DNA from: Acidobacteriota bacterium
Lineage (GTDB): Bacteria > Acidobacteriota > Blastocatellia > UBA7656
Assembly: GCA_040754075.1 (NCBI GenBank)
Contig: JBFMDH010000011.1
Span: 124,001-188,000, forward strand
Direction: 5' to 3'
Length of the DNA stretch: 64,000 nt
The translations under genes were made by a program, and so were the position numbers. Positions 45,568 through 55,413 of the stretch are shown here, piece after piece (position 1 is the stretch's first letter; the number at the start of each line of letters is the position of its first letter). The notes beneath the pieces were generated by a model. The model saw nothing but the letters and a program-made list of their open reading frames with translations, did no database searches and was not told the origin of the DNA.

Positions 45568-48417
45568 TCAATCAAGGTAAACAAATTCATTCGATGACAT
45601 CAGAATTCTCACAAAACTCTGCCAGGCTTTCTGCTCGGCTTTGTCACCGGCGAATTTCAATTTGTATCCTTCAAGGTATTTTAATGCGCCCGCCATTTCT
45701 GCTTTTTGAGGTTCGCGATTTAAGATGCGCCGATAGGCAATCGCCACGCGCTCCGCCTCATCTTTCACATTGTTCGCCATTAATAGTTGTGCGAAATCGG
45801 CTGAACGCTCGGTCAGAAATTCGCTGTTGAGCCAGAACAAAGCTTGGGTTGCGACATTGGTAAGTTGGCGTTTGCCGCTCATGGTTGTGGCGTCGCCAAA
45901 ATCAAAAAGATTCAGCAAGGTCGGCAAATTCGCCCGACGAAGTGGCAGATAAACCGTGCGGCGTTTCGATTTTTCGGGATTGAAACTCAACCGCTCCTGA
46001 TTATTTTCGCCATCCGTGCCGCGCCCGGTCTGCAACGTGCCGCCCATCGTCAAATCAATCGTCCCGTCAATCGCAAGCAAGCCGTCGCGCATCTCTTCAA
46101 TCGTTAGACGCCGGCGATTGAATCGCGAAAGCAAACGGTTATCCGGGTCGGCTTTCATCGCCACAGGATTTTCCGAAGCCATTTTGTAAGTGTTTGAGAG
46201 CATGAGCATTCGATGCATCGCCTTCATCGAATACCCGCATTTGATGAACTCTGCGGCGAGAAAATCCAAGAGTTCCGTGTGCGACGGACGGTCGCCCATC
46301 CTGCCAAAATTATCGGGGGTTCGCACTAACCCCTCGCCGAAATGCCATTGCCACAAGCGATTGACCAGCACCCGTTTCGGCAGAGGATTTTCCGCGCGCG
46401 TCAACCAATCTGCAAGTTGCAAACGCCCGCTGCCGCTAAACGGCGATTGCGTGTCATAGCGCGCAAGGATTGCCGGGAATGCGGGCGGCGCATCTTCGCC
46501 GGGGTTATTGTAATCGCCGCGCACCAGGACTTTTTGTTTAACCGGTGCGCCCTCTTCAATGGCGCAGGCAAATTCGGGTTCTACGGGCGCAAGTTTCTTT
46601 AACGCCTCTTGTTCTTTATGCAGCTTTTCAATCGCTGCCCATTGCTCTGTGGAGAAAAATTTCGGCTCTTTATCAGAGACTGCAAATACGCTATCACCAA
46701 AATAAATTTCGGCAAAAAAACGGTCTTCGCCCTCTTCAAAGCCGGGTCGGTCGGGTAACGCTTGATTGGCTTCGAGCGCTTTCTGATATTTGCTTTGCCA
46801 TTCGCCAAGCGATTTCTGCCAGGCTTCAAAACGTTTCACAAATCGCGCTTGATAACTTTGCGCAACCGTCGAGCGTTTATCCACAGGCGCGTCCTTCCAT
46901 TCATTCAAATAACCGCGCACCCGCTCGTCATTCGGCTTAAAAAAATCGACCCATTTCTGCATGAAAGCCGCATCAAGTCCGACCTGCTTAGCGGCTTCTT
47001 CGATTTTGATATTGCCTTCATAGACACGGCGGGCGGCAAGCATGATATTCGCAAAATTGTTGGCAAGCGGTTGCACCCATCGCCGCTGCGCATCGTCTTT
47101 AATCGCTGCCAAAGCCAACTGCAAGCGTTTCTGTTTTTCGTTATAAACTTTTTTCGCCGCTTGATACTGCTGCCATTCGGATTTCGGAATCAGAGGTTTT
47201 TCAAGCACCACAGAGACATGCGAATCGGGATTGGTAAAACTGCGTGTCGCGGCAAATATACCAATCAGTGAATAATAATCTTTGGTGAGAATCGGGTCGA
47301 ATTTGTGATTGTGACAACGCGCGCAAGCCATCGTCATGCCTAAAAAGGCTTTCGAGGTTACATCCACCTGTTCATCCCAGACATCGTAAAGCATCTTCTG
47401 TTTGTCCTGCTGCGCGAGAGCTTTTGCGCCAAGCGCCAGAAATCCGGTTGCCACAATGCCGCGCTTATTGATTTCGCCGCCATCCGCAGCGGGCAACAAA
47501 TCTCCCGCAAGCTGTTCGCGAATAAACTGGTCATACGGCAAATCCCAGTTGAACGCTTCGATGACATAGTCGCGATATTTCCAGGCGTGCGGGTAGCGAT
47601 GGTCTTCATCATTGCCGGTCGAATCGGCATAACGCGCAACATCGAGCCAATGCCTGCCCCACTTCTCGCCGTAACGCGGACTCGCCAGCAATCGCTCGAC
47701 GACTTTGGCAAACGCAGCAGGCGAATTATCGGCTAAGAAATCGCCCATCTCTTTTTCAGTCGGCGGCAGTCCCGTTAAATCAAAGGTGGCGCGGCGCAGT
47801 AAGGTGAGTTTATCGGCAGGCGGCGCGGGGGTGATGCCACGGGCTTCGAGTTTCTGCAAAATGAATGCATCAATCGGCGATTTAACCCAGGCTCGATTTT
47901 TAACTTTCGGCGGTGCGACTGTAGCAAGCGGTTGAAAAGCCCAATAAGTTTTCTCTTCTTCGGTAAATTCGCGTGTCGATTTTGGCGGGTTCCATTTGGC
48001 TTCGGGTTTTACGGTCGCATTCGCCCACGGCGCGCCCATCTTCACCCACTCGGTGAGCACAGCAATTTCATCGGCTTTCAATTTGCCGGTGGGTGGCATC
48101 TTCAAGGTTTCCGAATAACCGATGACTTTAAGTAAACGGCTCTCTTCGGGTTGACTCAAATTAATCAGCGCGCCGCTTTCGCCTCCCTTAGCGAAACCTT
48201 CGGCGGTCGTCAGGTCAAGTTTGGCAACCTGCGCCTGCGGATTATGGCAACTGGCGCAGCGGGTCAAAAGAATCGGGCGAACGCGCTTTTCAAAAAACTC
48301 GGCTGTATCATCCGCGTTTGCCGACACCGATTGCCTATCAAACCAGGCAGCGGTCATTGATAAGCTGACGAAGAAAATAAAAACCGGAAATTTAAACCGG
48401 CGATAAGCGAGCGGCAT
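45568..48417 (-). CDS. Planctomycete-type cytochrome c, DUF1549 and DUF1553 protein
   Basis: A 949-residue exported protein. Signal peptide at about 1-34, then a cytochrome c domain with CASCH (C54, C57, H58) and LKMPPTGKL supplying the distal ligand. DUF1549 follows (RHWLDVARYADSTGNDEDHR) and then DUF1553 (NRLWQWHFGEGLVRTPDNFG). The length is normal for the family. Such proteins occur next to DUF1501 genes, as here, in Planctomycetota, Verrucomicrobiota and Acidobacteriota and are linked to polysaccharide use by context; biochemical function is not established. AGAGGA precedes the ATG. Confidence 0.9.
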   Translation of the reverse strand: MPLAYRRFKFPVFIFFVSLSMTAAWFDRQSVSANADDTAEFFEKRVRPILLTRCASCHNPQAQVAKLDLTTAEGFAKGGESGALINLSQPEESRLLKVIGYSETLKMPPTGKLKADEIAVLTEWVKMGAPWANATVKPEAKWNPPKSTREFTEEEKTYWAFQPLATVAPPKVKNRAWVKSPIDAFILQKLEARGITPAPPADKLTLLRRATFDLTGLPPTEKEMGDFLADNSPAAFAKVVERLLASPRYGEKWGRHWLDVARYADSTGNDEDHRYPHAWKYRDYVIEAFNWDLPYDQFIREQLAGDLLPAADGGEINKRGIVATGFLALGAKALAQQDKQKMLYDVWDEQVDVTSKAFLGMTMACARCHNHKFDPILTKDYYSLIGIFAATRSFTNPDSHVSVVLEKPLIPKSEWQQYQAAKKVYNEKQKRLQLALAAIKDDAQRRWVQPLANNFANIMLAARRVYEGNIKIEEAAKQVGLDAAFMQKWVDFFKPNDERVRGYLNEWKDAPVDKRSTVAQSYQARFVKRFEAWQKSLGEWQSKYQKALEANQALPDRPGFEEGEDRFFAEIYFGDSVFAVSDKEPKFFSTEQWAAIEKLHKEQEALKKLAPVEPEFACAIEEGAPVKQKVLVRGDYNNPGEDAPPAFPAILARYDTQSPFSGSGRLQLADWLTRAENPLPKRVLVNRLWQWHFGEGLVRTPDNFGRMGDRPSHTELLDFLAAEFIKCGYSMKAMHRMLMLSNTYKMASENPVAMKADPDNRLLSRFNRRRLTIEEMRDGLLAIDGTIDLTMGGTLQTGRGTDGENNQERLSFNPEKSKRRTVYLPLRRANLPTLLNLFDFGDATTMSGKRQLTNVATQALFWLNSEFLTERSADFAQLLMANNVKDEAERVAIAYRRILNREPQKAEMAGALKYLEGYKLKFAGDKAEQKAWQSFVRILMSSNEFVYLD

Positions 48418-48622
48418 CCTAAATCCTCTTGCGTTATGTATTGATTGATGAAGTCCAAAGGGAACCGTACTACCGCGCTATTATATGCGACTTTGAGAAA
48501 GTGACAAAGCGACTTGATGATTGCCTGGAGCGATTTGCCGCACCATTGACTGAGGTTGAATGAGCGATTTTACTAATGGCGCGGTCAAAGATCGCTTGCT
48601 CAACCAGCAATCAACAACCAAT

Positions 48623-48685
48623 CAGTAACCTCAGCGTGAGCGTCGGAACTATCGAACTCATCACCCGCTTACGCTGAGGTTACTG
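48623..48685. repeat. Long stem-loop, possible terminator of the M14 peptidase gene
   Basis: CAGTAACCTCAGCGT (48623-48637) and ACGCTGAGGTTACTG (48671-48685) pair perfectly; after one mismatch AGCG/CGCT extend the stem. The loop is about 23 nt. It starts 15 nt after the stop of the M14 peptidase gene. No T-run follows, so it may stabilise the 3' end or be a REP-like element rather than an intrinsic terminator. Confidence 0.6.
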
Positions 48686-48699
48686 ATAAATGGATTGGT

Positions 48700-51600
48700 T
48701 TATCGCTCGGCGAGTTTTCTTCCGGCATTCAAATTATCGAAATGCAAAATCGCATTGAAGACCAGAAAATAACTCCCCTGGGTTTCGGCTCGCCAGAACG
48801 GATTATTCGAGAATAACACCACATGACCTTTGTCAAATGGCACATCAATCACTGCCGGGCGTTGAGCGATTTCATTGCCCGCTTCCAACAGTCCCGATAC
48901 CAACAACTCGCGCGCATCCGCGTAACGCAACACCACGCGCGGTCTCATTGCAGGTGGGATCACCCCTATGCCATTGCGCAATTGTTCATCGGTGACCGGC
49001 GGCAGTTCCCAGATTTCCGACCGCGTCTCTTCGGGTATCACATCAGGCGGACGGTTCTGCACCGTATCGGGGTCATCGGGTGTGCCGCGCCCGGTCAAAC
49101 GGTCACTGCCATCGCCGCTGAACCGGCGTCCGCCCCGCCCACCAACTGAATTGCTCACGCCGAAAATCGGACCATTGGCGCAGAAGATAGATAAATTATC
49201 GTTGTAGCCGTAAAGAATCGGACTCACCGAGTCAACGATTTTTGAACGCAACACGCTTCCGGTGACGCGCAGACGTTGCGGCGATGTAATCGAAACGCCT
49301 TGTCCGAACCCCAAGGTCACGGCGAAGCTTGCCGTATCACTTGCGGTAATCAGCAGTCCGCCGCGGCGCACGAAATTTTGTAAATTCTCAACCCCTGTCC
49401 AACCAAGACCGGGACGCATATCATCGGTCGCATCAACCTTGCCGAGGTTCGGCGTCAAATCCGTCGTCTTCCACGGCAAGGGGTTTCCGAACATCGGCAG
49501 TCCCGCAATGATTTGTTGCGGGTTGCTGCGACCAACCGGCGCAAAAATAATTACATCGTATTTCGCATTGAGGTTGGCGTCTTTCGCCGCGTCCTGCGTG
49601 CTGATGTAATCGAAGGGAATTTTCAAACGGTCAAATTCCAAACGCCACCAGCCTTCGTCCTGTGTGCTGAGCCAGGTGTGCATGATGGCGATGCGCGGCG
49701 CTTTGATGGCGTGGGTTTTCACAGTCGGCGCAGCGGTTGTCGCCACCACCTGCAAACCGAGTTCAGTGGTTGCCGCGTTCAAATCGTTTTGCGAAACATT
49801 GCGAATGATGAATGAACCGCGATTGAATGTTTGACCGGCGACTTCAAACGGCTCTTCCGCCGCTTCAAACTGCGCGTCTTTGAAACGATAGCGCAAAGTC
49901 GCAAGCGCGTTATCGGCATTGTGATTGACGACGAAAATCTGTCCGCTGCCTTTGACGCCGCCCGTCGCGCGCACTTCGCCTGCGACCTTTTCCATCGCCG
50001 CATCAAGGGCTTTTACATCGGTGACGCGCACGACTTGCACATTGCCGAGTTCGCCAAACGTCCAGGCGGTGTCATCATAAATATTTCGTTGCGGGTCATT
50101 CGGTGCCCAGTATTGATAATCGAGCATCATGTCGGCGATGCGGCTGTAGGGTTGATCCATGCGCACGATGTAACTGCCGGCGGGAAATTGCCGGGTATCG
50201 TTTGCGGGCTTCGCTTCCCCTTGCCCGTTGGTTCCAGCGGTTGGCGTTGCGTTCGTCGGTCTTGCCGGTCGTTTCTTCGCAGGCATGGTCACGGTAAATG
50301 GCGCGGTGGCGCGATGCACTTCGCAACCTTGCATTTGCAAAAGTCTGAGTAACTCTGCCTGTCCGCCCGGTCGCGGGTCATTGGCGGGAAAGACATAAGC
50401 GGCGGGACCTGCCTGTTTGGGTTTGAGGATTGAGTTCTTGCTCTTCAAATAAAAATTGCGCAGAAAATATTTATTGTTGGTGGCAAAATGCGCCAGCGAA
50501 ACCAGTATGCCGGTTTGTTGATAATTGTTATTGTTGCGCTGTGACCAGCGGGCTTTCGGCAAAGGCGGATTTTGTTTATACCATTGCCGCGAATACTCTC
50601 CCGGCGACAGCGTCCGCTCAACCGTATCCGCGCCCGCATTGCCAAAGGTTTCATACAGACGGCTGATGCCGTTGTGCGATGCCGCGATGAACATCAAATA
50701 ACTTGGCGACCAGGTATCGAAGGTGCCGTGGGTGAAGACGCCGGGCATGCCGAATTTGGTCATCTCCGATACATTGTGCCAGCCAATCAATTGCCACTCG
50801 TCCGTAAGAATCGGGTCAACCCAGGCGTTGTAGGGTTGGTCGCCAACCGTGTTGTCATACAGGTAAGGCACCGATTCGTGCAAATCGTGAAGCACCTGGG
50901 CGCGCCAGCCGGTATAGGTTTTCAACACGTTTTGCGTCAGCTTGAGCGATAGCGCCATCGAATCGCGATTGTTATCGTGCGCCACATAATGTCCCCAATA
51001 GATGAGCGACGGCCACTGTTTATCGGGGTTCGCCAGATGCCAGTTATAGACATCAACCTGTCGGTCGCGCCCGTCAACTTCAACCACAGGGGTAATCAAG
51101 GTGATGACATTGTCGCGAATATTTTTATAGTAAGGGCTTTCATCGACTGCCAGACGATAGACAAGTTCCATGAGCGCCGTCGGTGAACCGGTTTCCGGCG
51201 AATGAATCGTGCCGGTCAGATAGTAAACCGGAACCGATGCGGTGATGAGTTTTTCGGCTTCATCATCGTTCATCTGAATGGCGCGCGGGTCAGCGAGTTT
51301 GGCAAGTCGCGCGCGGTTGGCTTCGATCTGCGCGATGTTGGCTTCCGAAGAAACCGCGACGGCAATCATCTCGCGCCCTTCTTCGGTGGTGCCGATGGAA
51401 TAGACTTTGACGCGCGGGCTGGCTTTTTCAAGCAGTCGCATATAGCGATAGACCTCTGCCGAATACGGGAGTTTGCCGGGCGCGCCCGCGACATCCCCAA
51501 GCACAGCTTTCGGCGTCGGCACAGTTTTCGACGCCGGCAGGTAATCGGTGAGCGGCGAGTTGAAAAATTTTTCGGTGGTATATTCAGCAATTTTTTTGGT

Positions 51601-51738
51601 GTATTCCTCATCAATCGGTTGTTTCGGGTCACGTCCCGGTTTCAACGTGGTGTTGGTCTGCGCCAGCCCAAAACAAACCGTCAGCAAAACCACACCTAGA
51701 CTGAGAAAAGATGAACGAGTTAAACGATGGATGGTCAT
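48700..51738 (-). CDS. Secreted M14 family zinc carboxypeptidase
   Basis: A 1012-residue exported peptidase. The ATG at 51738 has GAGGGG 4 nt before it and opens a signal peptide (SSFLSLGVVLLTVCFGLAQ). The zinc site begins HSPE (H179, E182) in YYLTGTIHSPETGSP; the third ligand is H284 or H287 in VLHDLHES. The core is IGTTEEGREMIAVAVS and HYVAHDNNRDSM. After the peptidase domain come about 600 residues including a glutamine-amidotransferase-like part (IAIMHTWLSTQDEGWWRLEF, YDVIIFAPVG, GGLLITASDTASF), an arrangement common in acidobacterial M14 proteins. It would trim peptides outside the cytoplasm. Confidence 0.88.
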   Translation of the reverse strand: MTIHRLTRSSFLSLGVVLLTVCFGLAQTNTTLKPGRDPKQPIDEEYTKKIAEYTTEKFFNSPLTDYLPASKTVPTPKAVLGDVAGAPGKLPYSAEVYRYMRLLEKASPRVKVYSIGTTEEGREMIAVAVSSEANIAQIEANRARLAKLADPRAIQMNDDEAEKLITASVPVYYLTGTIHSPETGSPTALMELVYRLAVDESPYYKNIRDNVITLITPVVEVDGRDRQVDVYNWHLANPDKQWPSLIYWGHYVAHDNNRDSMALSLKLTQNVLKTYTGWRAQVLHDLHESVPYLYDNTVGDQPYNAWVDPILTDEWQLIGWHNVSEMTKFGMPGVFTHGTFDTWSPSYLMFIAASHNGISRLYETFGNAGADTVERTLSPGEYSRQWYKQNPPLPKARWSQRNNNNYQQTGILVSLAHFATNNKYFLRNFYLKSKNSILKPKQAGPAAYVFPANDPRPGGQAELLRLLQMQGCEVHRATAPFTVTMPAKKRPARPTNATPTAGTNGQGEAKPANDTRQFPAGSYIVRMDQPYSRIADMMLDYQYWAPNDPQRNIYDDTAWTFGELGNVQVVRVTDVKALDAAMEKVAGEVRATGGVKGSGQIFVVNHNADNALATLRYRFKDAQFEAAEEPFEVAGQTFNRGSFIIRNVSQNDLNAATTELGLQVVATTAAPTVKTHAIKAPRIAIMHTWLSTQDEGWWRLEFDRLKIPFDYISTQDAAKDANLNAKYDVIIFAPVGRSNPQQIIAGLPMFGNPLPWKTTDLTPNLGKVDATDDMRPGLGWTGVENLQNFVRRGGLLITASDTASFAVTLGFGQGVSITSPQRLRVTGSVLRSKIVDSVSPILYGYNDNLSIFCANGPIFGVSNSVGGRGGRRFSGDGSDRLTGRGTPDDPDTVQNRPPDVIPEETRSEIWELPPVTDEQLRNGIGVIPPAMRPRVVLRYADARELLVSGLLEAGNEIAQRPAVIDVPFDKGHVVLFSNNPFWRAETQGSYFLVFNAILHFDNLNAGRKLAER

Positions 51739-52249
51739 AAATCCCCTCGATAAGTTATAGAATTTGTGCAAAGCCTTTTGAGTATTGCAAAAAGTTGTCG
51801 CCTGTTTTTTTGAATGAATCGGCGTGAATTGTCAATGTCGAAAAATTGATATTAAGTATTCGGGCAAATTTAAATGAACCATTCCGGGTTGTCAGAATTC
51901 GATTTTTAACTTTTTCAAATCGGCTAAAGGCTCTCTGATTTTGTGCTGACTTATGGTTCGTTTCAATGACTAAAAAAAGCCAACGGTTGAACAGTCAATC
52001 CGCTTACGGAAAAAGACCGGGCAGATTTCCAGGGTGAATTTCCCAGCGGATGCGGCGGATGCGGCAGATAAGGACGGATAAATTGCTTCCGTGGTTTATC
52101 AACGATGACACGGGGTTATCAGGTTAAAAAAAATCCGCGTGAATCCGCTCGATCCGCCGCATCCGCTGGGAAGCCAAACCTTGATAAACACCATTGCCGC
52201 TGCCAACCAGGTTGTCCCGTTCGGGACTAATGCAGAGTGACGGCAGCAA
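51739..52249. other. Intergenic region upstream of the M14 peptidase gene
   Basis: About 510 bp. A TATAAC just before the M14 Shine-Dalgarno may be its -10 box. The palindromic repeat at 52040-52172 fills the right part. No credible gene was seen. Confidence 0.45.
52040..52172. repeat. GCGGAT-type palindromic repeat, 21-bp perfect arms
   Basis: Arm 52040-52060 begins TTCCCAGCGGATGCGG and is the exact reverse complement of 52152-52172. More ATCCGC/GCGGAT units continue inward from both arms, so the stem can extend with mismatches. The gap is 91 nt. Related sequences are at 1698-1735 and 63074-63136. Confidence 0.65.
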
Positions 52250-53053
52250 TTAAAAATCACGCAAACGATAGACGCCGGTTTCCAGACGCTCGGCAAAACC
52301 TTCGTTGACCAGCAGGTGATTGCCTCTGCCCGCATCAACCCGCGAAAGTCCCGTGAGTCGCGCCAGTTCGCCGCGCGCGGTCAGTCCCGCTCCCTTCAAA
52401 TAGGCTCTGGCAGCCGCTTTCAAGGCATCGTCGCGTTTGACTTTGGTTGCCAGCTCTTTTGCCCAACGCCCTTCCGCGAGGCTCCAGATGTAGGTAAAAA
52501 ACGGTTCGTACAGAACTTCGCCCGGTATGACTTTCATGGCGCGCTGCAATTCATCCAGAGCTTTGGTAAAGCGTTTGCGGTCTTTGACGCCCGATTCTTC
52601 GCGCAAATCTGCGGTCGCCATCTCCCATTCTTTGCGCAGCACTTTTAAAATCGCGCGCGCATCATCGGACAGTTTTTCTTTTTCTTGTTTGCGTGGAATG
52701 CCGAATAAGGCGTTGAAATGCGGAACCAGTCGCGGCGCAACAAACGTCGATTTGCCTTTGAGCAGTTTGGCATAGTAGACCTTGCCGCGGCGCATCACTT
52801 CATCTTTGGTCACCCAGGCGAAACTGGCTTCGGGGTCTTTCTGCACATTGCGCGGCATAAAGGCATCGCGCCTGCCACAAACCGCAATATACAGCGACGG
52901 GTAATTTTGTTTGGCATCGGTAAGCGCCCCGCAAAAACCGATTTCTTCGATAAACCCTTCGGCAGCAATCGCCGATTCAATGCGCAGTTCCGGCGTTCGC
53001 CGCCAGGCGCGGTCGCGATATTCTTCAATAGTTTCGGAAATCGTATTCAACAT
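52250..53053 (-). CDS. AlkZ/YcaQ-related winged-helix protein
   Basis: A 267-residue cytoplasmic protein. It resembles short AlkZ-related winged-helix proteins rather than full-length YcaQ glycosylases: [60 protein letters not shown] and a C-terminal winged-helix-like part ([37 protein letters not shown]). I cannot identify a glycosylase active site. No Shine-Dalgarno is obvious. A DNA-binding or DNA-repair role is inferred from the family resemblance, which I hold with limited certainty. Confidence 0.6.
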   Translation of the reverse strand: MLNTISETIEEYRDRAWRRTPELRIESAIAAEGFIEEIGFCGALTDAKQNYPSLYIAVCGRRDAFMPRNVQKDPEASFAWVTKDEVMRRGKVYYAKLLKGKSTFVAPRLVPHFNALFGIPRKQEKEKLSDDARAILKVLRKEWEMATADLREESGVKDRKRFTKALDELQRAMKVIPGEVLYEPFFTYIWSLAEGRWAKELATKVKRDDALKAAARAYLKGAGLTARGELARLTGLSRVDAGRGNHLLVNEGFAERLETGVYRLRDF

Positions 53054-53084
53054 AACGAAGCAAAATCAAGGTTATTAAAATTTC

Positions 53085-53193
53085 AGGAGTTACGCATTTG
53101 AATCCCAGGTTTAGAGTTACGGCTTTAGCCGTGATGAGTCCATAATTTTCTCACGCCTAAAGGCGTTACTCTGAACTCATCGGCGTAACTCCT
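53085..53193. repeat. Nested palindromic (MITE-like) element
   Basis: Outer arms AGGAGTTACGC (53085-53095) and GCGTAACTCCT (53183-53193) are perfect inverted repeats. Inside, 53113-53134 and 53150-53171 form a second inverted pair with few mismatches, and each contains its own small hairpin (ACGGCTTTAGCCGT and CGCCTAAAGGCG). The element fills the gap between the metallophosphatase and AlkZ-related genes. Confidence 0.65.
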
Positions 53194-53197
53194 AAAT

Positions 53198-54232
53198 CTA
53201 TGGCAGCTTCAGCGCTTTCGCTTTTACAAGGTCGCCGCGCCAAATCTGTTTTTTATTGCCGTCGGCATCCACGCTTGTGGCGAGGCTTTCGTTATCTTTG
53301 GTTTCGATGAAAAGCAATGCGCCTTTGCTGTAATCAACCGCCGGTGACATGCCGACATCAATTAAAACCAACCGACCGTCTTTATCCTGTTGAATCGCGC
53401 CGAAGCCTTCAAACGCGCCGGGGTCGTGACCGAAAACGAAATGGCGGGCTTTGACACTGGCGAGATTTTTATCGAGCAATTCCTTTGCGCCGCCCTGCCC
53501 TTTCCACCACTTTTCGGATTCCAGCAGCGAGGTTTCGCCAAGCAGGGATTTCCAATCGCCTTTTTCCACTGCGGCGCGAAATTCCTGCGACAGTTGGTCG
53601 AGAGTTTTATCTGAGGTGTTGCCGCTATGCGAAAAGAACCAATCATTGACGCGCGCCGCGTATGCGCGATTCATGAGCCACACGCCGTAAGGCGACTCGC
53701 CGCGCGGCAACGAGTCAGGGTCTATGCCTTTGGCTTCGAGTTCGTCTTCAAACTCTTCGGCTTTTTTCGCGCCGGGGTTGGCTAGGAAAGTGACTTCGTG
53801 ATTGCCGAGCGTGACGATCAATTCACCGCCCGCGGCGCGCGCCTGGTCTTCGAGCGCCATGAGTAAATCCAAAACCGCGATTGACCCGTTGCCTTTGTTA
53901 ATCATATCGCCGGTGCAGACCAGCAGCCGATTGCCGCCCGTCCACGCATAACCGCTTTTCGCTTGCGGGTCAGCTTTGATGAGACCGGCTTTTGTAAGCA
54001 AAGCAACCAACCGGTCAAAGCCGCCGTGAATATCGCCAATGGCGACGATTTCATTTTTGGTGTCGCGTTCGATAATCGCCGGGAAGCGCGACCAGTCACG
54101 CGCATAAGCGAATAATTCTTTCGACTTCTTATCTTTTTTATCTTTACCTTTTTGTTCGTTCTGACAAGCGACTGTGGGTAATATCAGCAGGCTTACAATG
54201 ATGACCAGCGGTTTATAGAGTTTGATTTGCAT
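53198..54232 (-). CDS. Calcineurin-like metallophosphatase lipoprotein
   Basis: A 344-residue protein. The lipobox LPTVAC predicts export and lipid attachment at a Cys near residue 23, followed by a Lys-rich linker (QKGKDKKDKKSKE). Metallophosphatase motifs are GDIHG (Asp and His ligands), GDMINKG, GNHE and FVFGHDPG. This set matches PPP-like metallophosphoesterases related to Shewanella-type phosphatases. The start may be ATG at 54232 or the GTG one codon earlier. The substrate is unknown. The nucleotidyltransferase gene ends 61 nt upstream. Confidence 0.82.
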   Translation of the reverse strand: MQIKLYKPLVIIVSLLILPTVACQNEQKGKDKKDKKSKELFAYARDWSRFPAIIERDTKNEIVAIGDIHGGFDRLVALLTKAGLIKADPQAKSGYAWTGGNRLLVCTGDMINKGNGSIAVLDLLMALEDQARAAGGELIVTLGNHEVTFLANPGAKKAEEFEDELEAKGIDPDSLPRGESPYGVWLMNRAYAARVNDWFFSHSGNTSDKTLDQLSQEFRAAVEKGDWKSLLGETSLLESEKWWKGQGGAKELLDKNLASVKARHFVFGHDPGAFEGFGAIQQDKDGRLVLIDVGMSPAVDYSKGALLFIETKDNESLATSVDADGNKKQIWRGDLVKAKALKLP

Positions 54233-54295
54233 CACGGTATTTTTTTCCTTTTTGCAATTTAATCAAAACGATTTTGAAATTTGAAAAGAATGATA

Positions 54296-55363
54296 CTACC
54301 GATTTTTTAGTCGTTGCGCTAAGGCGTCGAGAAAATCCGGCACCCGTAACAGCGAAGCGGCAAGTTGAATAGGCAAACGCGGCAACCGATTAAAGGGGAT
54401 TTGCAGGTCTAAAGAGGCTTCGATGGGGCGATGCCAGCGATAGCTGAGTTCGGCAAGTTTTTCTCTGAAAGAAAACTGGTTGCTGAGTACAATGGCGTTC
54501 AGGCTGATTTGTTTCATGCCTTTTGCTGCTTGCCAGTTTTGCAAAACGGCATTGACGAACCAGCGCGGCAACGGTTTTTTGATTTCGGCAACCGGTGTGT
54601 CGTTGATTTCCGCGCCGAGCAATTGGTTTGCGAGTTTGATGGTCGAGAGAATCCAGTTGGCTTGGATTTGATTGTCGCCGAGACAGCTTTGCCAATCGAA
54701 ATCGGCTCGACGATTTTCCAAAGCGACCGCCACATCGCAAAGCCACAGCGGTCGCCAGATGCCGTGCCTGAGCGCGTGCAGGCATAAAAAACGCAAATGG
54801 TCTTCTTCGCAAGGCACGCGGATTTTCGTGCCGTTGAGATTAATTAACTGTGAACGGGCAAACATTGCTTCAACATTTTGTCCGTCGCTATCTTTCAACT
54901 CTTCGTGCAAATCAATGTTGATGGGGTAACGCCAGGCGTTTTGTAAAAACTCGCGGGCTTTGCCGGTGTGCTGCGGCTGGACGATTAAATCAATATCGGA
55001 AAACGGACGAATTGCCGGGTCTCGATACAAACGGGCGATTGCCCAACCTTTGACCAGCAACGGTTCAATACCTGCGGCGCGAAAATCGCTGAACACCCGT
55101 GTGAGATTGAGTTCATCAACAGCGGTTTGCAGTGTGTGAAATTGATAAGCGCGTTTGAGTTCCAAAGCCGCAGGCAGGTCTTGTAAATCGCTATCAGCAA
55201 TGCGCCGCCAGGCAAGCGCCCCTGCCCCGAGGTGCAGGAGTTGCGGGGTGATGGCGATTAATTCTTCGGCGGTGATGGCAAGCGGTGGCGGCGGATTTCG
55301 CCACGCTAGAAAATGTATGGCTTTGAGCAAATCAACATTTGAACGACCGAAAGTTACGGGCAT
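54296..55363 (-). CDS. NTP_transf_5-type nucleotidyltransferase family protein
   Basis: A 355-residue cytoplasmic protein. The active site shows GIEPLLVKGWAIARLY followed by IRPFSDIDLIV, giving the DxD of the nucleotidyltransferase fold, then a YPINIDLHEEL stretch and HLRFLCLHALRHGIWRPLW, typical of the uncharacterised family PF14907. These proteins often occur in lasso-peptide and other RiPP clusters beside PqqD-domain proteins. Here the next gene upstream is a PqqD fusion, 407 bp away across a terminator and a MITE-like repeat. No Shine-Dalgarno is visible before the ATG. Confidence 0.82.
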   Translation of the reverse strand: MPVTFGRSNVDLLKAIHFLAWRNPPPPLAITAEELIAITPQLLHLGAGALAWRRIADSDLQDLPAALELKRAYQFHTLQTAVDELNLTRVFSDFRAAGIEPLLVKGWAIARLYRDPAIRPFSDIDLIVQPQHTGKAREFLQNAWRYPINIDLHEELKDSDGQNVEAMFARSQLINLNGTKIRVPCEEDHLRFLCLHALRHGIWRPLWLCDVAVALENRRADFDWQSCLGDNQIQANWILSTIKLANQLLGAEINDTPVAEIKKPLPRWFVNAVLQNWQAAKGMKQISLNAIVLSNQFSFREKLAELSYRWHRPIEASLDLQIPFNRLPRLPIQLAASLLRVPDFLDALAQRLKNR

Positions 55364-55413
55364 ACGGAGGAATCATAACGTGCAAGGTGAAAAATCCCGA
55401 AGGCGAAGCGCAA

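Noticed and set aside
52099-52338. A 79-codon minus-strand frame
   Set aside because: It overlaps the 3' end of the AlkZ-related gene and the palindromic repeat; Trp/Ser-rich composition is what the repeat would encode by chance.
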